Source: Zunongwangia atlantica 22II14-10F7 (GTDB lineage Bacteria > Bacteroidota > Bacteroidia > Flavobacteriales > Flavobacteriaceae). Taken from it: DNA of 64,000 nt. The stretch lies in contig NZ_ARYN01000009.1 in assembly GCF_002094855.1 (NCBI RefSeq), positions 124,001 through 188,000 of the forward strand. Reading direction: 5' to 3'. Position 1 is the stretch's first letter. Each line of letters opens with the position of its first letter. Shown in pieces: positions 52,142-62,600 of the stretch. The position numbers and the translations under genes are program-made. The notes under the pieces were generated by a model. The model was not told where the DNA came from, searched no databases, and saw only the letters and a program-made list of their open reading frames with translations.

Positions 52142-53116
52142 TTAAAAAAGGTCTGATGCGGTAATACTTTTATCGTGCTTGGTATAATCTACGGGGCGTC
52201 TTGCGAAGAAATCATCCAGGCTATTGGCAAAAACTTCTTCTTCGAACCAAAGCATTGGCTGGTATTCGGCTGCTGTAATATTGTATTGCTTTGGAAGCCC
52301 AATGCTCTTTAAACTATCATCTAACCTGAATTTCATAAAGTCCATCAGGTTCTTTTTATTGATGGTTTCTAACTGACCGTTTTCAAAGATCCAATCGATA
52401 ATTTCTTCTTCAACTTCAATAGATCTTGTAACAACATCTGTTAATTTCTGAATCATTTCTTCGTTGAAGTAATCTGGATATTCTTCACGAATCTGGTTAA
52501 TAATATAGATCCCCGCATTGGCATGAATTTGCTCGTCTACCGAAGTCCATGCGATAATATTGCTTACATTCTTCATCACCCCCTTAAAACGGTTAAAGGA
52601 TAGTACGATCGCAAACTGACTAAACAGCGATACATTCTCTATTAAAATAGAAAATAATATCAGTGAGGAAACATAGTCTTTAGGATCTTCAGCCTTTGTA
52701 TGTTCCAGGGCTTCGGTAAGGTATTCGATACGTTTTTTGATTGCGGGTACTTCTACTACCTTTGCAAACTCGTTGTTATATCCTAAAACTTCCAGAAGCC
52801 TCGAATATGCCTGCGAGTGTCTAAATTCACACTCGGCAAAAGTACTTCCCAACCCATTAAATTCCGGTTTTGGCAGGTGCTTGTACAAATCCCCCCAAAA
52901 CGATTTCACGGCAACTTCGATCTGTGCAATTGCAAGCAAACTTTTCTTTACCACATCCTTTTCACCTTCGTTTAGATAGGCGTGAAAATCCTGAACATCT
53001 GCGGTAAAATCTACTTCAGAATGTACCCAAAACGATTGGTTAATGGCATCTGTAAAATCTAAAACTCCCGGATACTCAAAGGGCTTATAATTTAAGCGCT
53101 TATCAAAAATACTCAT
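52142..53116 (-). CDS. nrdB: Class I ribonucleotide reductase, small subunit
   Basis: 324 aa, ferritin-like. Metal ligands E67 (AIAQIEVAV), E97 and H100 (ECEFRHSQAY) and the DEQIH motif are visible, and the radical Tyr104 is retained four residues after His100, so a Tyr-radical Fe or Mn enzyme is likely. The first ligand is Glu rather than the Asp84 of E. coli. It transfers the radical to NrdA. The order nrdB-nrdA is the reverse of the E. coli operon. Leader riboswitch and promoter are upstream. Confidence 0.95.
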   Translation of the reverse strand: MSIFDKRLNYKPFEYPGVLDFTDAINQSFWVHSEVDFTADVQDFHAYLNEGEKDVVKKSLLAIAQIEVAVKSFWGDLYKHLPKPEFNGLGSTFAECEFRHSQAYSRLLEVLGYNNEFAKVVEVPAIKKRIEYLTEALEHTKAEDPKDYVSSLILFSILIENVSLFSQFAIVLSFNRFKGVMKNVSNIIAWTSVDEQIHANAGIYIINQIREEYPDYFNEEMIQKLTDVVTRSIEVEEEIIDWIFENGQLETINKKNLMDFMKFRLDDSLKSIGLPKQYNITAAEYQPMLWFEEEVFANSLDDFFARRPVDYTKHDKSITASDLF

Positions 53117-53261
53117 ACTGCTGTTGTGTTATTAGTGAAACAAAAAACCAAAAGCACAAAATGAAATGGAAGGATTTTATCGCTAAAAATTCTATTAAAA
53201 ATTAACGAATCTTGGTATCCACGACCATTACTTTTTATGCGAAAGTAAAAGTCATTGAAAC

Positions 53262-53345
53262 GAAATAAGGTGTTCTGGCTTATCAGCAACGCTAATTTAC
53301 AGTTGCGCAACAGCTCATGATTTACACATGATTCCCCTTAAACTT
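53262..53345 (-). promoter_or_regulatory. Cobalamin (AdoCbl) riboswitch in the nrdBA leader
   Basis: Leftward reading gives, in order, GGGGAATC (53337-53330), a pair of ATCATG-like arms around GTGTAA, GAGCTGT, the hallmark CGCAACTGTAA (53307-53297) and a B12-box-like AAGCCAGAACACC (53281-53269). These match the conserved core of cobalamin riboswitches in order and spacing. Short UAAGG/CCUUA pairing closes the core, so this is a compact variant. About 150 nt of leader follow, with an ACTTTTA/TAAAAAGT hairpin as candidate expression platform. It would repress the class I enzyme when B12 is present. Confidence 0.75.
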
Positions 53346-53373
53346 TATTTTTTGTCGTTCAATAATCTCAGAT

Positions 53374-53408
53374 CAAAATTACAATCTAAGCACACATTTT
53401 TTTCAAAA
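53374..53408 (-). promoter_or_regulatory. Bacteroidota promoter of nrdBA
   Basis: TTTTG (53408-53404), 22-nt spacer, TAATTTTG (53381-53374) read leftward, giving a transcription start near 53368, a little upstream of the riboswitch core. Confidence 0.65.
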
Positions 53409-53729
53409 TAATCTTTATACTTATTCACAATTTTGTGAACAATTTAGAAACTACTGATTTTTAAAGTTTTACATTTTATGTTGTAAAAAACTGAAAATGA
53501 GAATGTTAATTTTTTAACAACCATCAATTGTTTACAAAAAATATAGACTTTAAATCACTAAAGCCTTTGATAATTAAAAAAATAAGGAGATGTACTTTAA
53601 AGGAAAGTTGCGCCTAAGCGACGCGCAAATATAGAAAAAGCTGTGATTGAAATTCGTTATTTAAAACTTAATTTTTTTGAAAATTTAATGAGCTAAAGTA
53701 CTTGCTTAATTTTAAACCTTTTAAAGCTT
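53409..53729. other. AT-rich gap upstream of the nrdBA promoter
   Basis: No gene is seen. The one notable element is a TTGCGC/GCGCAA inverted repeat (53608-53628). NrdR-box-like palindromes were looked for and none was convincing. Confidence 0.4.
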
Positions 53730-54815
53730 TTAGTTATCTAAAACAGGAAGTGGTTTAGCTTCAAATTGAATATCTAAATCTATAATTTTAGATACGGTTG
53801 GTGCAAATTGATTGGTGTAATATTGCTTTTTCCTGGTTATTTCGCCTTTAGGCTTAATTTCATTTCCAAAAGCCATGATCCAGGTTTGATCTGCATCTTT
53901 TATTGAAGTTCCATGTCCTCGCCATGTATCGTTTTCTCCAATTCCCGTACCACGACCATGATCTGTAGTGATTAAAATACTTGTTTTACCTTTATAATAG
54001 GTATCTAAATTTACAAACTCCCAAACTTCTCTAATCATTTTATCGGTTTGATGAGCAGATTTTAAATATTCGTCGTACCGACCATCGTGAGCAAAATCAT
54101 CGGTTTCACCATAAGCGATATAAAGAACATCAGGCTTTTCGTGCTTTAAAGCTTCCATTGCATAATTATGTGTAAAAACATCGAATCTTACCCCAGCCCA
54201 ACGTTTTGGTGTTTCCTGCTGAATTTTATCTAAAAACAGTGCTTTTTCTGAAGGGTTTTTAGACAACGAAGATCGATATCCTGCATTCACCGGAATTTCA
54301 CTGCGCTTTTCATTCAGAATAAAAGGAAAAACATCCCAGCTTCCAAAGGCCAAAACTTTACCGCGATACTTCTTACTAAAATTCGCAATTTCCAGAATGG
54401 TTTTATTTGGATTGTAAATTTTATCGTTACTATTTATATGATCATCATCTGCTTTACCGGTTAGAATTTCATTATAACCGGGATAAGAGAAAATCATGTT
54501 ATTGGTAAGATTCACTTTATTCCCTTCCCATCTATTTCCTAAGATCACACCTTCTTTTGCAATAAAATTCCATACAAAAGGAAACAACTTTTCCCGGCGT
54601 TCTTCTTTAGTTTTAGCCCAAAACTCATCTTTTAAACCAGCTGCATTTTCTACAAATCGATTGTTATTGATTAACAAAGAATCTGCCCCTCCAAATAATT
54701 CCTGCCATCGCAGACCATCTAGCGTTATAATTACTATTTTATTACCTTCCTGTGCCTGTAAAGAAATACTGAACAGAAAAAAACTATAAACGAGAATTTT
54801 AAGATCTAATTTCAT
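53730..54815 (-). CDS. Exported alkaline-phosphatase-superfamily hydrolase
   Basis: 361 aa with a signal peptide (about 1-21, ending SLQAQ). The superfamily metal sites are visible: IITLDGLRW (first Asp), SYPGYNEILTG around the nucleophile, GETDDFAHDGRYDEY (Asp/His pair) and LITTDHGRGTG (Asp-His). This resembles type I phosphodiesterase/nucleotide pyrophosphatase and sulfatase-related enzymes; the substrate is unknown. It is likely periplasmic or lipoprotein-independent at the surface. It is a lone gene, leftward, between nrdBA and the divergent exporter operon. Confidence 0.85.
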   Translation of the reverse strand: MKLDLKILVYSFFLFSISLQAQEGNKIVIITLDGLRWQELFGGADSLLINNNRFVENAAGLKDEFWAKTKEERREKLFPFVWNFIAKEGVILGNRWEGNKVNLTNNMIFSYPGYNEILTGKADDDHINSNDKIYNPNKTILEIANFSKKYRGKVLAFGSWDVFPFILNEKRSEIPVNAGYRSSLSKNPSEKALFLDKIQQETPKRWAGVRFDVFTHNYAMEALKHEKPDVLYIAYGETDDFAHDGRYDEYLKSAHQTDKMIREVWEFVNLDTYYKGKTSILITTDHGRGTGIGENDTWRGHGTSIKDADQTWIMAFGNEIKPKGEITRKKQYYTNQFAPTVSKIIDLDIQFEAKPLPVLDN

Positions 54816-55154
54816 ATCGCTAAAATAAGATTAATTAGCAGTGAAACTCCAAAACAAACACTATACAATTGTTATTAAATAAATAAGCGCAAGCCAAGCC
54901 GTTTAGATTTTACACTGCTCAAACAGTTTAAAAACCTTAGATTGGAAAAAAATTAGTACTTATTAAGAAATTCTAATGGCATTTTAATCTCGATATAAAG
55001 ATTTTTTAATAATCCCATTCTATTTTCGCAAGCAGCTTAAGGAATGTTATAAAATCCTGAAGCTTTAGAAAAGAACGCAACTTTTAATTACATTTACTGA
55101 TTCGAAAATCTATATCGATCATTTTTAAATAGTTACAAAACATTCATTTAGAAT
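54816..55154. other. Divergent promoter region without genes
   Basis: 339 nt between the leftward phosphatase-like gene and the rightward exporter operon. No credible ORF is present; only near matches to TAnnTTTG (TACATTTA, about 55091) are seen. It must hold promoters for both sides. Confidence 0.4.
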
Positions 55155-56759
55155 ATGGCCAAAAGTTCAATTTCTCCCTGGACTAAACTATGGAATCTGC
55201 TAAAGCTCGAAAAGCGTGATATTTTACACGTCTTATATTATGCGCTTTTTGCAGGTCTTATTAGCTTAACCCTACCTCTAGGAATACAGGCAATTATTAA
55301 TCTTATTCAGGGTGCAGAGGTATCTACCTCCTGGATTTTATTAACCTGCCTGGTAACGCTTGGTGTTGGTTTTAATGGTGCTCTACAGGTTTTACAATTA
55401 GATCTTGTAGAGAATATACAGGAAAAAGTATTTACTCGCGCTTCATTCGAGTTTATTTATCGTTTCCCAAAAATGCGGGTAAGAGAACTGGAAAATTACT
55501 ATCCGCCAGAATTGTCCAATCGATTTTTTGATGTCTTAACGCTTCAAAAAGGATTACAAAAACTGCTACTGGATTTTCCTGCAGCGGTAATCCAAATCGT
55601 TTTTGGGCTTTTACTGCTATCTTTTTACCATCCGTTTTTTATTGCTTTTGGAATTTTATTAGTGGTTCTAATTTATATCATTTTTAAGTTTAGTCTTTCT
55701 AAAGCGGTAAACACCAGTATTCTTGAATCTAAAAAGAAATATCATATTGCGTTTTGGATACAGCAGGTAGCTGCGAATTTTAGAACATTTAAAATTTTTC
55801 CAGACGAATACGAACAGAATAAAAACAACACACTGGTTCAAAAATATTTAGAAGACAGGCAGGCGCATTTTAGCACCGTAAAAAATCAGTACAAGCAAAT
55901 GGTAGTTTTTAAGGTAATTGTAACCTTAGGACTCTTATTAATTGGTGGTTTACTTGTGCTTAACCAACAAATGAATATTGGACAATTTGTTGCTGCTGAA
56001 ATTATTATTGTACTGGTAATTAATTCCGTAGAAAAAATAGGGCTTAGCCTGGAAACAATTTACGATGTGGTAACCGCTGTTGAAAAAATAAGCGAGGTAA
56101 CTTCTAAAAAACTGGATCGTAAAACAGGAGTTAACGAAAACGACGTGAATATTTTTCCTATTAAAATTGAAGATCTTCACATCGAAAAAACCGTTGTACC
56201 AGATCTGATAGTTAACCAAGGAAACCTAATAAACATTGTAGGTGCAGAAATTGTGGTAAATGATTTTTTCCATTATCTCTCTGGAATGAAGAAAACCAAA
56301 AAAGGTAGGATCTATTTTAACCGCGAAGAAATAGCAAATGTGAATTTGGACAACTATCGTAATAAAATTGCTCTGCTATTAAATACCGACAGTATTTTTG
56401 AAGGTACCATTTGGGAAAATTTAACTCTTAGTAATCCTAATATGAGTTCAGACAGGGTTTACCAAATGCTGGAAGACTTTAATGTCTTGGATCATGTAAA
56501 TAAATTACCAGATTCACTAAACACCTACATATTTTCAGGAAGTACCCAAATTGGTGCAAAAACAGCCAAGAAAATATGCCTTATTAGAGCATTATTAAAA
56601 GACCCTGAGTTTTTAATGATCGAGAAAGGATACATTCTTTCAGAAAACGATCAAAAAGCATTGATGAAACACATCAAAAGAGAAAACACTTGCGTTTTCC
56701 TTGCCGATGACGCGCATCAATTAGACGAATTTGAACCTCTTTACCTAGAACAGAAATAA
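55155..56759 (+). CDS. ABC exporter-like protein with degenerate ATPase domain
   Basis: 534 aa. Residues about 20-300 form the membrane domain with 5-6 helices, of the HlyB/PrtD (type I secretion) kind, without a C39 peptidase domain. The NBD (about 335-534) has lost its ATPase motifs: Walker A reads NIVGAEIVVNDFF without GKS/T (about 360), the signature reads FSGSTQIGAKTAKK instead of LSGGQ (about 460), and Walker B reads FLMIEKG without DE. The reading frame is intact and long, so it looks maintained rather than decayed. It is first in an operon with HlyD and TolC homologues (16-nt and 1-nt gaps). Confidence 0.88.
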   Translation: MAKSSISPWTKLWNLLKLEKRDILHVLYYALFAGLISLTLPLGIQAIINLIQGAEVSTSWILLTCLVTLGVGFNGALQVLQLDLVENIQEKVFTRASFEFIYRFPKMRVRELENYYPPELSNRFFDVLTLQKGLQKLLLDFPAAVIQIVFGLLLLSFYHPFFIAFGILLVVLIYIIFKFSLSKAVNTSILESKKKYHIAFWIQQVAANFRTFKIFPDEYEQNKNNTLVQKYLEDRQAHFSTVKNQYKQMVVFKVIVTLGLLLIGGLLVLNQQMNIGQFVAAEIIIVLVINSVEKIGLSLETIYDVVTAVEKISEVTSKKLDRKTGVNENDVNIFPIKIEDLHIEKTVVPDLIVNQGNLINIVGAEIVVNDFFHYLSGMKKTKKGRIYFNREEIANVNLDNYRNKIALLLNTDSIFEGTIWENLTLSNPNMSSDRVYQMLEDFNVLDHVNKLPDSLNTYIFSGSTQIGAKTAKKICLIRALLKDPEFLMIEKGYILSENDQKALMKHIKRENTCVFLADDAHQLDEFEPLYLEQK

Positions 56760-56775
56760 AAAATTAAACAATAAA

Positions 56776-58158
56776 ATGCTTAATCTTTCTAATACAAAAT
56801 TGGGCGAAAAGGTAAACTTCGAGCAATTCAGTGCCTTTTCGCTGATCGTGAAAAGAAGTCATCACAAACTTCTTTCCAAGATCTTATTAGGAACTTTTGT
56901 GTTTTTACTAATTCTACTGTTTTTTCCCTGGACGCAAACCATTAGCAGTAGAGGTTATGTAACTACCCTAAAACCTGATCAAAGACCCCAAACCTTACAA
57001 TCTCCTATCCCGGGACAAATCCAAAAATGGTATGTTCAAGAAGGTGATTATGTAGAAAAAGGTGATACGATTTTACATATTGCTGAAGTAAAAAATGAAT
57101 ATTTTGATCCGCTTCTTGTAGAAAGAACAGGCGATCAGCTAACTTCAAAAACAAATTCACTTGAATCTTACGGGTTAAAAATTGAAGCTCTACAGCGCCA
57201 GTTAGCCGCCATACAACGTGAAAGGGAACTAAAACTAGAACAAACCCGAAATAAAAGAAAACAGGCTGAACTTAAAATTAATAGCGATAGTATATCTTTA
57301 GAAGCTGCAAAAGTAAACCTAAGTATTGCAGATAGGCAATATACTCGAATTGCAGAGCTTTATGAAGAAGGACTTAAATCGAGATTGGATCTAGAAACCA
57401 AACAATCTAAATTTCAGGAATCTCAGGCCAAGGTTATCGATTTAGAAAACAAATTATTAAGCAGTAAAAATGAATTATTGAATGCGATTATGGAAGTAAA
57501 TCGTATTGAGGCCAATTATATCGATAAAATCAACAAAATCGAAGGAGAAATATCCACAGCTAATTCTTCAAGATTCGATGCTGCAGCACAGGTTTCTAAA
57601 TTAGAAAATTCACTTTCTAATTATCAAATTCGTAAAAACCTATATTATATACGTGCTCCCCAAAATGGTTATATAAACCGGGCATTAAAGCAAGGTTTGG
57701 GAGAAACTTTTAAAGAAGGTGAGAAACTCGTTACCATTATGCCATCTAATATCGATATTGCGGTAGAAACTTATGTAAAACCTATAGACCTACCATTAAT
57801 ACATATTGGTGATCATGTAAGGGTGCAATTTGACGGTTGGCCTGCTATTGTATTTAGTGGTTGGCCAAATGCTTCTTACGGTACTTACGGTGCAAAAGTG
57901 GTTGCTATAGAAAATTTTATAAGCGAAAATGGCAAATATCGTATTCTACTTTCACCAGATCTTAAAGAAAGAGATAAACACGAATGGCCAGAAGCACTTC
58001 GTGTAGGATCTGGAGCCAGAACTTTAGCTTTATTAGACGATGTGCCTATTTGGTATGAATTATGGCGAAACTTAAATGGATTCCCACCAAATTATTATAC
58101 CAGCGAAGAGAAACAAAAAGACGGAAAGAAAAGTGACTCCAAAGATGCTAAGAAGTAA
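56776..58158 (+). CDS. HlyD-family membrane-fusion (adaptor) protein
   Basis: 460 aa. One membrane anchor (about 36-54), a split lipoyl domain (LQSPIPGQIQKWYVQEGDYV and, later, YYIRAPQNGYINRALKQGLG) and a long coiled-coil hairpin (about 125-280) between its halves; a beta-barrel domain follows. It bridges the inner-membrane exporter to the TolC-like channel. The C-terminus is extended by a Lys/Asp-rich tail (about 440-460). It is the second gene of the operon, 16 nt after the ABC gene, and one base before the TolC gene. Confidence 0.92.
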   Translation: MLNLSNTKLGEKVNFEQFSAFSLIVKRSHHKLLSKILLGTFVFLLILLFFPWTQTISSRGYVTTLKPDQRPQTLQSPIPGQIQKWYVQEGDYVEKGDTILHIAEVKNEYFDPLLVERTGDQLTSKTNSLESYGLKIEALQRQLAAIQRERELKLEQTRNKRKQAELKINSDSISLEAAKVNLSIADRQYTRIAELYEEGLKSRLDLETKQSKFQESQAKVIDLENKLLSSKNELLNAIMEVNRIEANYIDKINKIEGEISTANSSRFDAAAQVSKLENSLSNYQIRKNLYYIRAPQNGYINRALKQGLGETFKEGEKLVTIMPSNIDIAVETYVKPIDLPLIHIGDHVRVQFDGWPAIVFSGWPNASYGTYGAKVVAIENFISENGKYRILLSPDLKERDKHEWPEALRVGSGARTLALLDDVPIWYELWRNLNGFPPNYYTSEEKQKDGKKSDSKDAKK

Positions 58159-58159
58159 T

Positions 58160-59563
58160 ATGCGAAAGATAATTTGTCTTTTTTACTTTTCGGTTTTTGG
58201 AATTTTCTTCGGAAATGCCCAGGAACAGGAATCAGAAATTTTCACCTTAGAAGAATTTCTGGCCATGGTAAAGCGGCACCATCCTATCGTGGCACAGGCC
58301 AATTTAGAACTTTCTGGAGCCGAGGCGAAATTATTAAAATCCAGAGGTGCTTTTGATCCTAAGCTTGAAGGAGGAATGAAAGAAAAAAACTTTCATGGAA
58401 CCGAATATTATTCACTATGGCATGGTACTTTTAAAATCCCAACCTGGTATGGGATCGATCTTAAAGCCGGTTACGAGCAAAATGAAGGTTATTATTTAAA
58501 TCCAGAAAACACAACGCCAGATGATGGTTTATGGAGTGCTGGTGTTAATATTCAGTTGGCAAGAGGTTTGCTTTATAACGAAAGAATGAATAACCTAAAA
58601 CAGGCAAAAATCTTTCAGCAGCAATCTCAATTAGAGAGAAACATTTTGGTGAACCAGGTACTTGCAGATGCTACAAAAGCCTATGCAGATTGGGTTTATT
58701 ATTTTCAAAACACCTCGGTTTACGAAGAGTTTTTAGAAAATGCCATTATAAGGTTTGATGGAATTGCGACTTCTAGCCGCTTGGGAGAAACACCTGCAAT
58801 CGATACGGTAGAAACCATGATCACGGTAAGAAATCGAAGATTGGAATTAAAACAGGCTCAACTTAAATTACAAAAGGCAAAACTGGCATTAAGCAATTAT
58901 CTATGGATAGAAAATATTCCTATAGAGCTTGAAGATCGTATGCAACCCCAGCCAGAAACTCTGGATTTTACGTCTGTTTTAGGCATCGAGCAATTATTGG
59001 GCAACGCCACAGATATCGAAGATCACCCAAAAATAAGATCACTGGGTTACGATCTTGATGTTTACGACCTAGATATTCGATTAAGAAGAAATAATCTTTT
59101 ACCAAAAGTTGATGTTGAGTATAATTTTCTTTCAGAACAAATTGATGAGCCAGATTACATCAATACCAATAATTACAAAGCAGGAGTAAAAGTTAGTTTC
59201 CCATTATTTTTACGGAAAGAACGTGGAGATTTAAAACTTGCAAAGGTAAAAAGAGAACAAGCCGAGTTTAAACTTTCTGAAAGTGCATGGAAACTAAGCA
59301 ACAAGATAAAAGCCACAGAAAGAGAGATTTTAAGCTTACAAGAGCAAATGGGCATCGTTTCTAACATCGTAGATGAAAGCGCCATTATGGTCGATGCAGA
59401 AAAACGACTTTTCGAAATGGGTGAAAGTTCCATTTTCTATATCAACACGCGAGAAAATAAACTTATAGATTCTATTCTAAAAATGAATAAAATTAATAAC
59501 GAATTAAATCTTGCAATCGCTAAGCTTTTCGAAACGCTTAGGATAGAATATGAAAATCAATAA
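58160..59563 (+). CDS. TolC-family outer-membrane channel protein
   Basis: 467 aa from the ATG one base after the HlyD stop (protein start MRKIICLFYFSVFGIFFGNA, a signal peptide). A longer frame from 58076 overlaps HlyD and is not needed. Mature protein: TolC-type helices with the ANLELSGAEAKLLKSRGAFD repeat start and the second LAKVKREQAEFKLSE repeat. Beta strands rich in Tyr/Trp (DPKLEGGMKEKNF) fit the outer-membrane barrel. With the ABC and HlyD genes it forms a tripartite export system. The channel is unusually rich in Asn/Asp for TolC, but complete. Confidence 0.9.
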   Translation: MRKIICLFYFSVFGIFFGNAQEQESEIFTLEEFLAMVKRHHPIVAQANLELSGAEAKLLKSRGAFDPKLEGGMKEKNFHGTEYYSLWHGTFKIPTWYGIDLKAGYEQNEGYYLNPENTTPDDGLWSAGVNIQLARGLLYNERMNNLKQAKIFQQQSQLERNILVNQVLADATKAYADWVYYFQNTSVYEEFLENAIIRFDGIATSSRLGETPAIDTVETMITVRNRRLELKQAQLKLQKAKLALSNYLWIENIPIELEDRMQPQPETLDFTSVLGIEQLLGNATDIEDHPKIRSLGYDLDVYDLDIRLRRNNLLPKVDVEYNFLSEQIDEPDYINTNNYKAGVKVSFPLFLRKERGDLKLAKVKREQAEFKLSESAWKLSNKIKATEREILSLQEQMGIVSNIVDESAIMVDAEKRLFEMGESSIFYINTRENKLIDSILKMNKINNELNLAIAKLFETLRIEYENQ

Positions 59564-59679
59564 TTCTTCTATTTAGAACAAAAAAATATACCTGAAAACA
59601 TACAATATCAGGTGTGTACAGGATAGATTTTCGATGATTTTTTTAAAAATTACAAATCGAAACTCTAAATTCCTGCCAC

Positions 59680-62600
59680 ATGATCAAAAAGATCATTTTT
59701 CTATTCTTTTCTTTTTTCCTTTCTTCTTTTTGCTTCTGCCAGGATTCTATTTATTGGCACAACAAACCCAGAAAAATCCATTACCAACCTAACGGAAATG
59801 CTTTTGAATTGGTTAACGGTACGCGAAAATTTAATCGCGCGCTGTACGGAACCAATACAGGATTTCGTGTAGAAGCCGGCGATTTACCGGAGTTTGCAAT
59901 ATATATGCCGGGAATGGGCGGTAATTTTCAATTGGGAATTCTTGCTGCGGAAAATAGCAAATGGATCACCAAAGCCGATAAGATAAAGACATCCTATATT
60001 CCAGGAAGAATGGAATATATAATTGAAGATGAATTCTTGAAAGGCGGAAAACTTCAATTACAAATTCTTGCTTTAGCCGATGCTGAAGGTTTTATTTTAA
60101 AAGTAATTCCTGAAAATATTTCTGCGGAAGTCAATTTGGTTTGGGTTTATGGTGGTGCCAGCGGAAAGAAATTTCATCGTGATGGCGATATTGGTGCCGA
60201 TCCTGAATCTGTTTTTTATCTGCAACCTGATTATTGCGAGCATAATTCCTTTAAAATAGATAAAAATTCATTTCACTTAGATTATGCCTGGGATAGCAAA
60301 AACAAGGAAACCCGAAAAGTAATGACCGGCGTCTTTCCTGAAGCTGAAGTGAAATTAGCCGATGTAAATCATTTGGAAAATCCGCTTAATTTATGGAATT
60401 CTACTGCGGAAGATTTACCGGTGCTGGCAGGAAAAATAACTAATTTAGAAACTGAAATTTATTGGGAAATCGGAAATCAACTTCAAGTTGAAAATAAATC
60501 ACAAACTGATCTGCAACAAGATTTTGAAAAAGCTTTATCAAAAGCTGAAGATTTAGCCAACCGAGTTCAGCTAAAAACACCCGATCCTTATTTGAATACG
60601 CTGGGCGGAGCTTTAGCCACTGCTGCCGATGGTATTTGGGAAGATCCTGCTTTTTTGCACGGCTCAGTGGCCTGGCGAATGCACCTCAACGCCTGGCGTG
60701 GCGCTTATGTGGCTGATCCGCTAGGTTGGCACGATCGAGCAAAAACACACTTTTCAAGCTATGCGAATTCTCAGGTTTTACAACCAGAAACCGGTCCGGT
60801 AGTTCCTGATACCTCAAGACATTTCGCTCGGCAAAAAGAGAAAATCGGGACTTCGATGTTTAGCCGTGGCTATATTTCCCGCAGGCCTAACAAAAATACC
60901 ATTGCGCATCATTACGATATGAACTTAGTGTTTTTCGATCAGTTACTCAAGCATTTTCAATGGAGTGGCGATAAAGAATATATCAAAGAAATGTGGCCGA
61001 CGTTAAAGCGTCATCTTGCCTGGGAAAAACGAAATTTCGATACAGATGGCGATGGACTTTATGATGCTTACGCTGCTATTTGGGCGAGTGATGCTTTGCA
61101 ATATTCCGGTGGTGGCGTGGTTTATACTTCGGCTTACAATTATAGCGCCAATAAAATGGCAGCGAAACTGGGTAAAATTGTTGGTGAGAATCCAAAACCT
61201 TATGAAGAGGAAGCTGAAAAAATTATCAATGCGCTTCAGCAACAATTATGGATCAAGGAAAAAGGAATTTTTGCGGAATATAAAGATCTATTAGGCGAAC
61301 AAAACTTACACGAACAACCGGGTATTTGGAGTATTTACCATACGATCGATGAAGCAGTTCCTTCAGAAAAACAGGCGTTACAAATGCTGAATTATGTCTC
61401 CACTGAAATTCCACATATTCCCGTAAAAGCTGAAGGTTTAGATCGAGAATTAGAACTTATTTCTACCACCAATTGGCAACCTTATACCTGGTCTGTGAAT
61501 AACGTGGCTTTAGCAGAAAACCTACATATGGCTTTGGCCTATTGGAAAGGTGGTAATACTGAAAAAGCCTTCGATCTTTGGCAAAGTGCGTTGATCGAAA
61601 GTATGTACTTAGGCGCTTCTCCGGGCGGTTTTCAGCAGCTTTCCTCTTATGATGCGATTCGTGGAGAATTGTACCGCGATTTTGCCGATCCTATCGGGGT
61701 GGCGGCTCGTAGTTTGGTAGAAGGTTTATTCGGAATTCATCCTGATGCGTTAGAAAATGAATTGAAAATTACTCCGGGTTTTCCTGAAGATTGGAACGAT
61801 GCTTCTTTGAAAATCCCAAACGTTTCGGTAGAATTTCATCAGAATAGAAAATCGAAATTGTATAAAATTCAGCAAAATTTATCGAAGCAATTAGCTTTAA
61901 AAATGGAAATCGGCATTACTTCAGAAAAAGTGGAAGAAGTGCTGGTCAACGGAAAAACAATTCCGCTGAAATGGAAAAAAGAAGCCTATAATTCGCCAAA
62001 ATTAATTATTGAATTTCCTTATGCTGAAAATTATACAGTTGAAATCAAGCAAAGCGGAAATCGCTTAGAAAAACCTGAATTTTCTGGCAAAATCGCTTCC
62101 GAAGAAACTTTACAATTAAAGCTGAATAAGGCTAAAATCGTTGGTTTTGACGATCCGCAAGAGATCATTAAAGACTATGATTTAAATTTAGGTGAATTTC
62201 AACTAAATTCAATTACTGGAAATAAAAGCTTCTTTGTACAATTACAACAAGGCGAACAAAGCTGGTGGAAAATGATTTCTGTAGAAATACTTCCAAAATT
62301 AGAGATTCTTGAGCAACAAATTTCAGGAAATCACTTGCGGTTGAGTTTACAAAATAATACATCAAGAACTATTGATGCTGAATTAATGCTGAATTCAGCG
62401 AAAAAGAGTCAGCAAGATATTCAGTTAAAGGCTCAATCTAAAACCTTGATTGAAATTCCGTTAGCATATGTTGTTTCAGGAACAAATCAGCTTCAGTTAG
62501 AATCAAAAAATGAAACTTATGACTTAGATTTTCAAAATTGGGATGTAAAAACTTCAGCAAAATCAAAATTTGAACTGGTTAATTTAAATTCAATTTTTAA

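Noticed and set aside
53113-53310. 65-aa leftward ORF upstream of nrdB
   Set aside because: It lies in the mRNA leader and covers the riboswitch core; its sequence is not protein-like.
53608-53628. TTGCGC/GCGCAA inverted repeat as an NrdR box
   Set aside because: The sequence does not resemble the NrdR consensus and only one site exists, not the usual pair.
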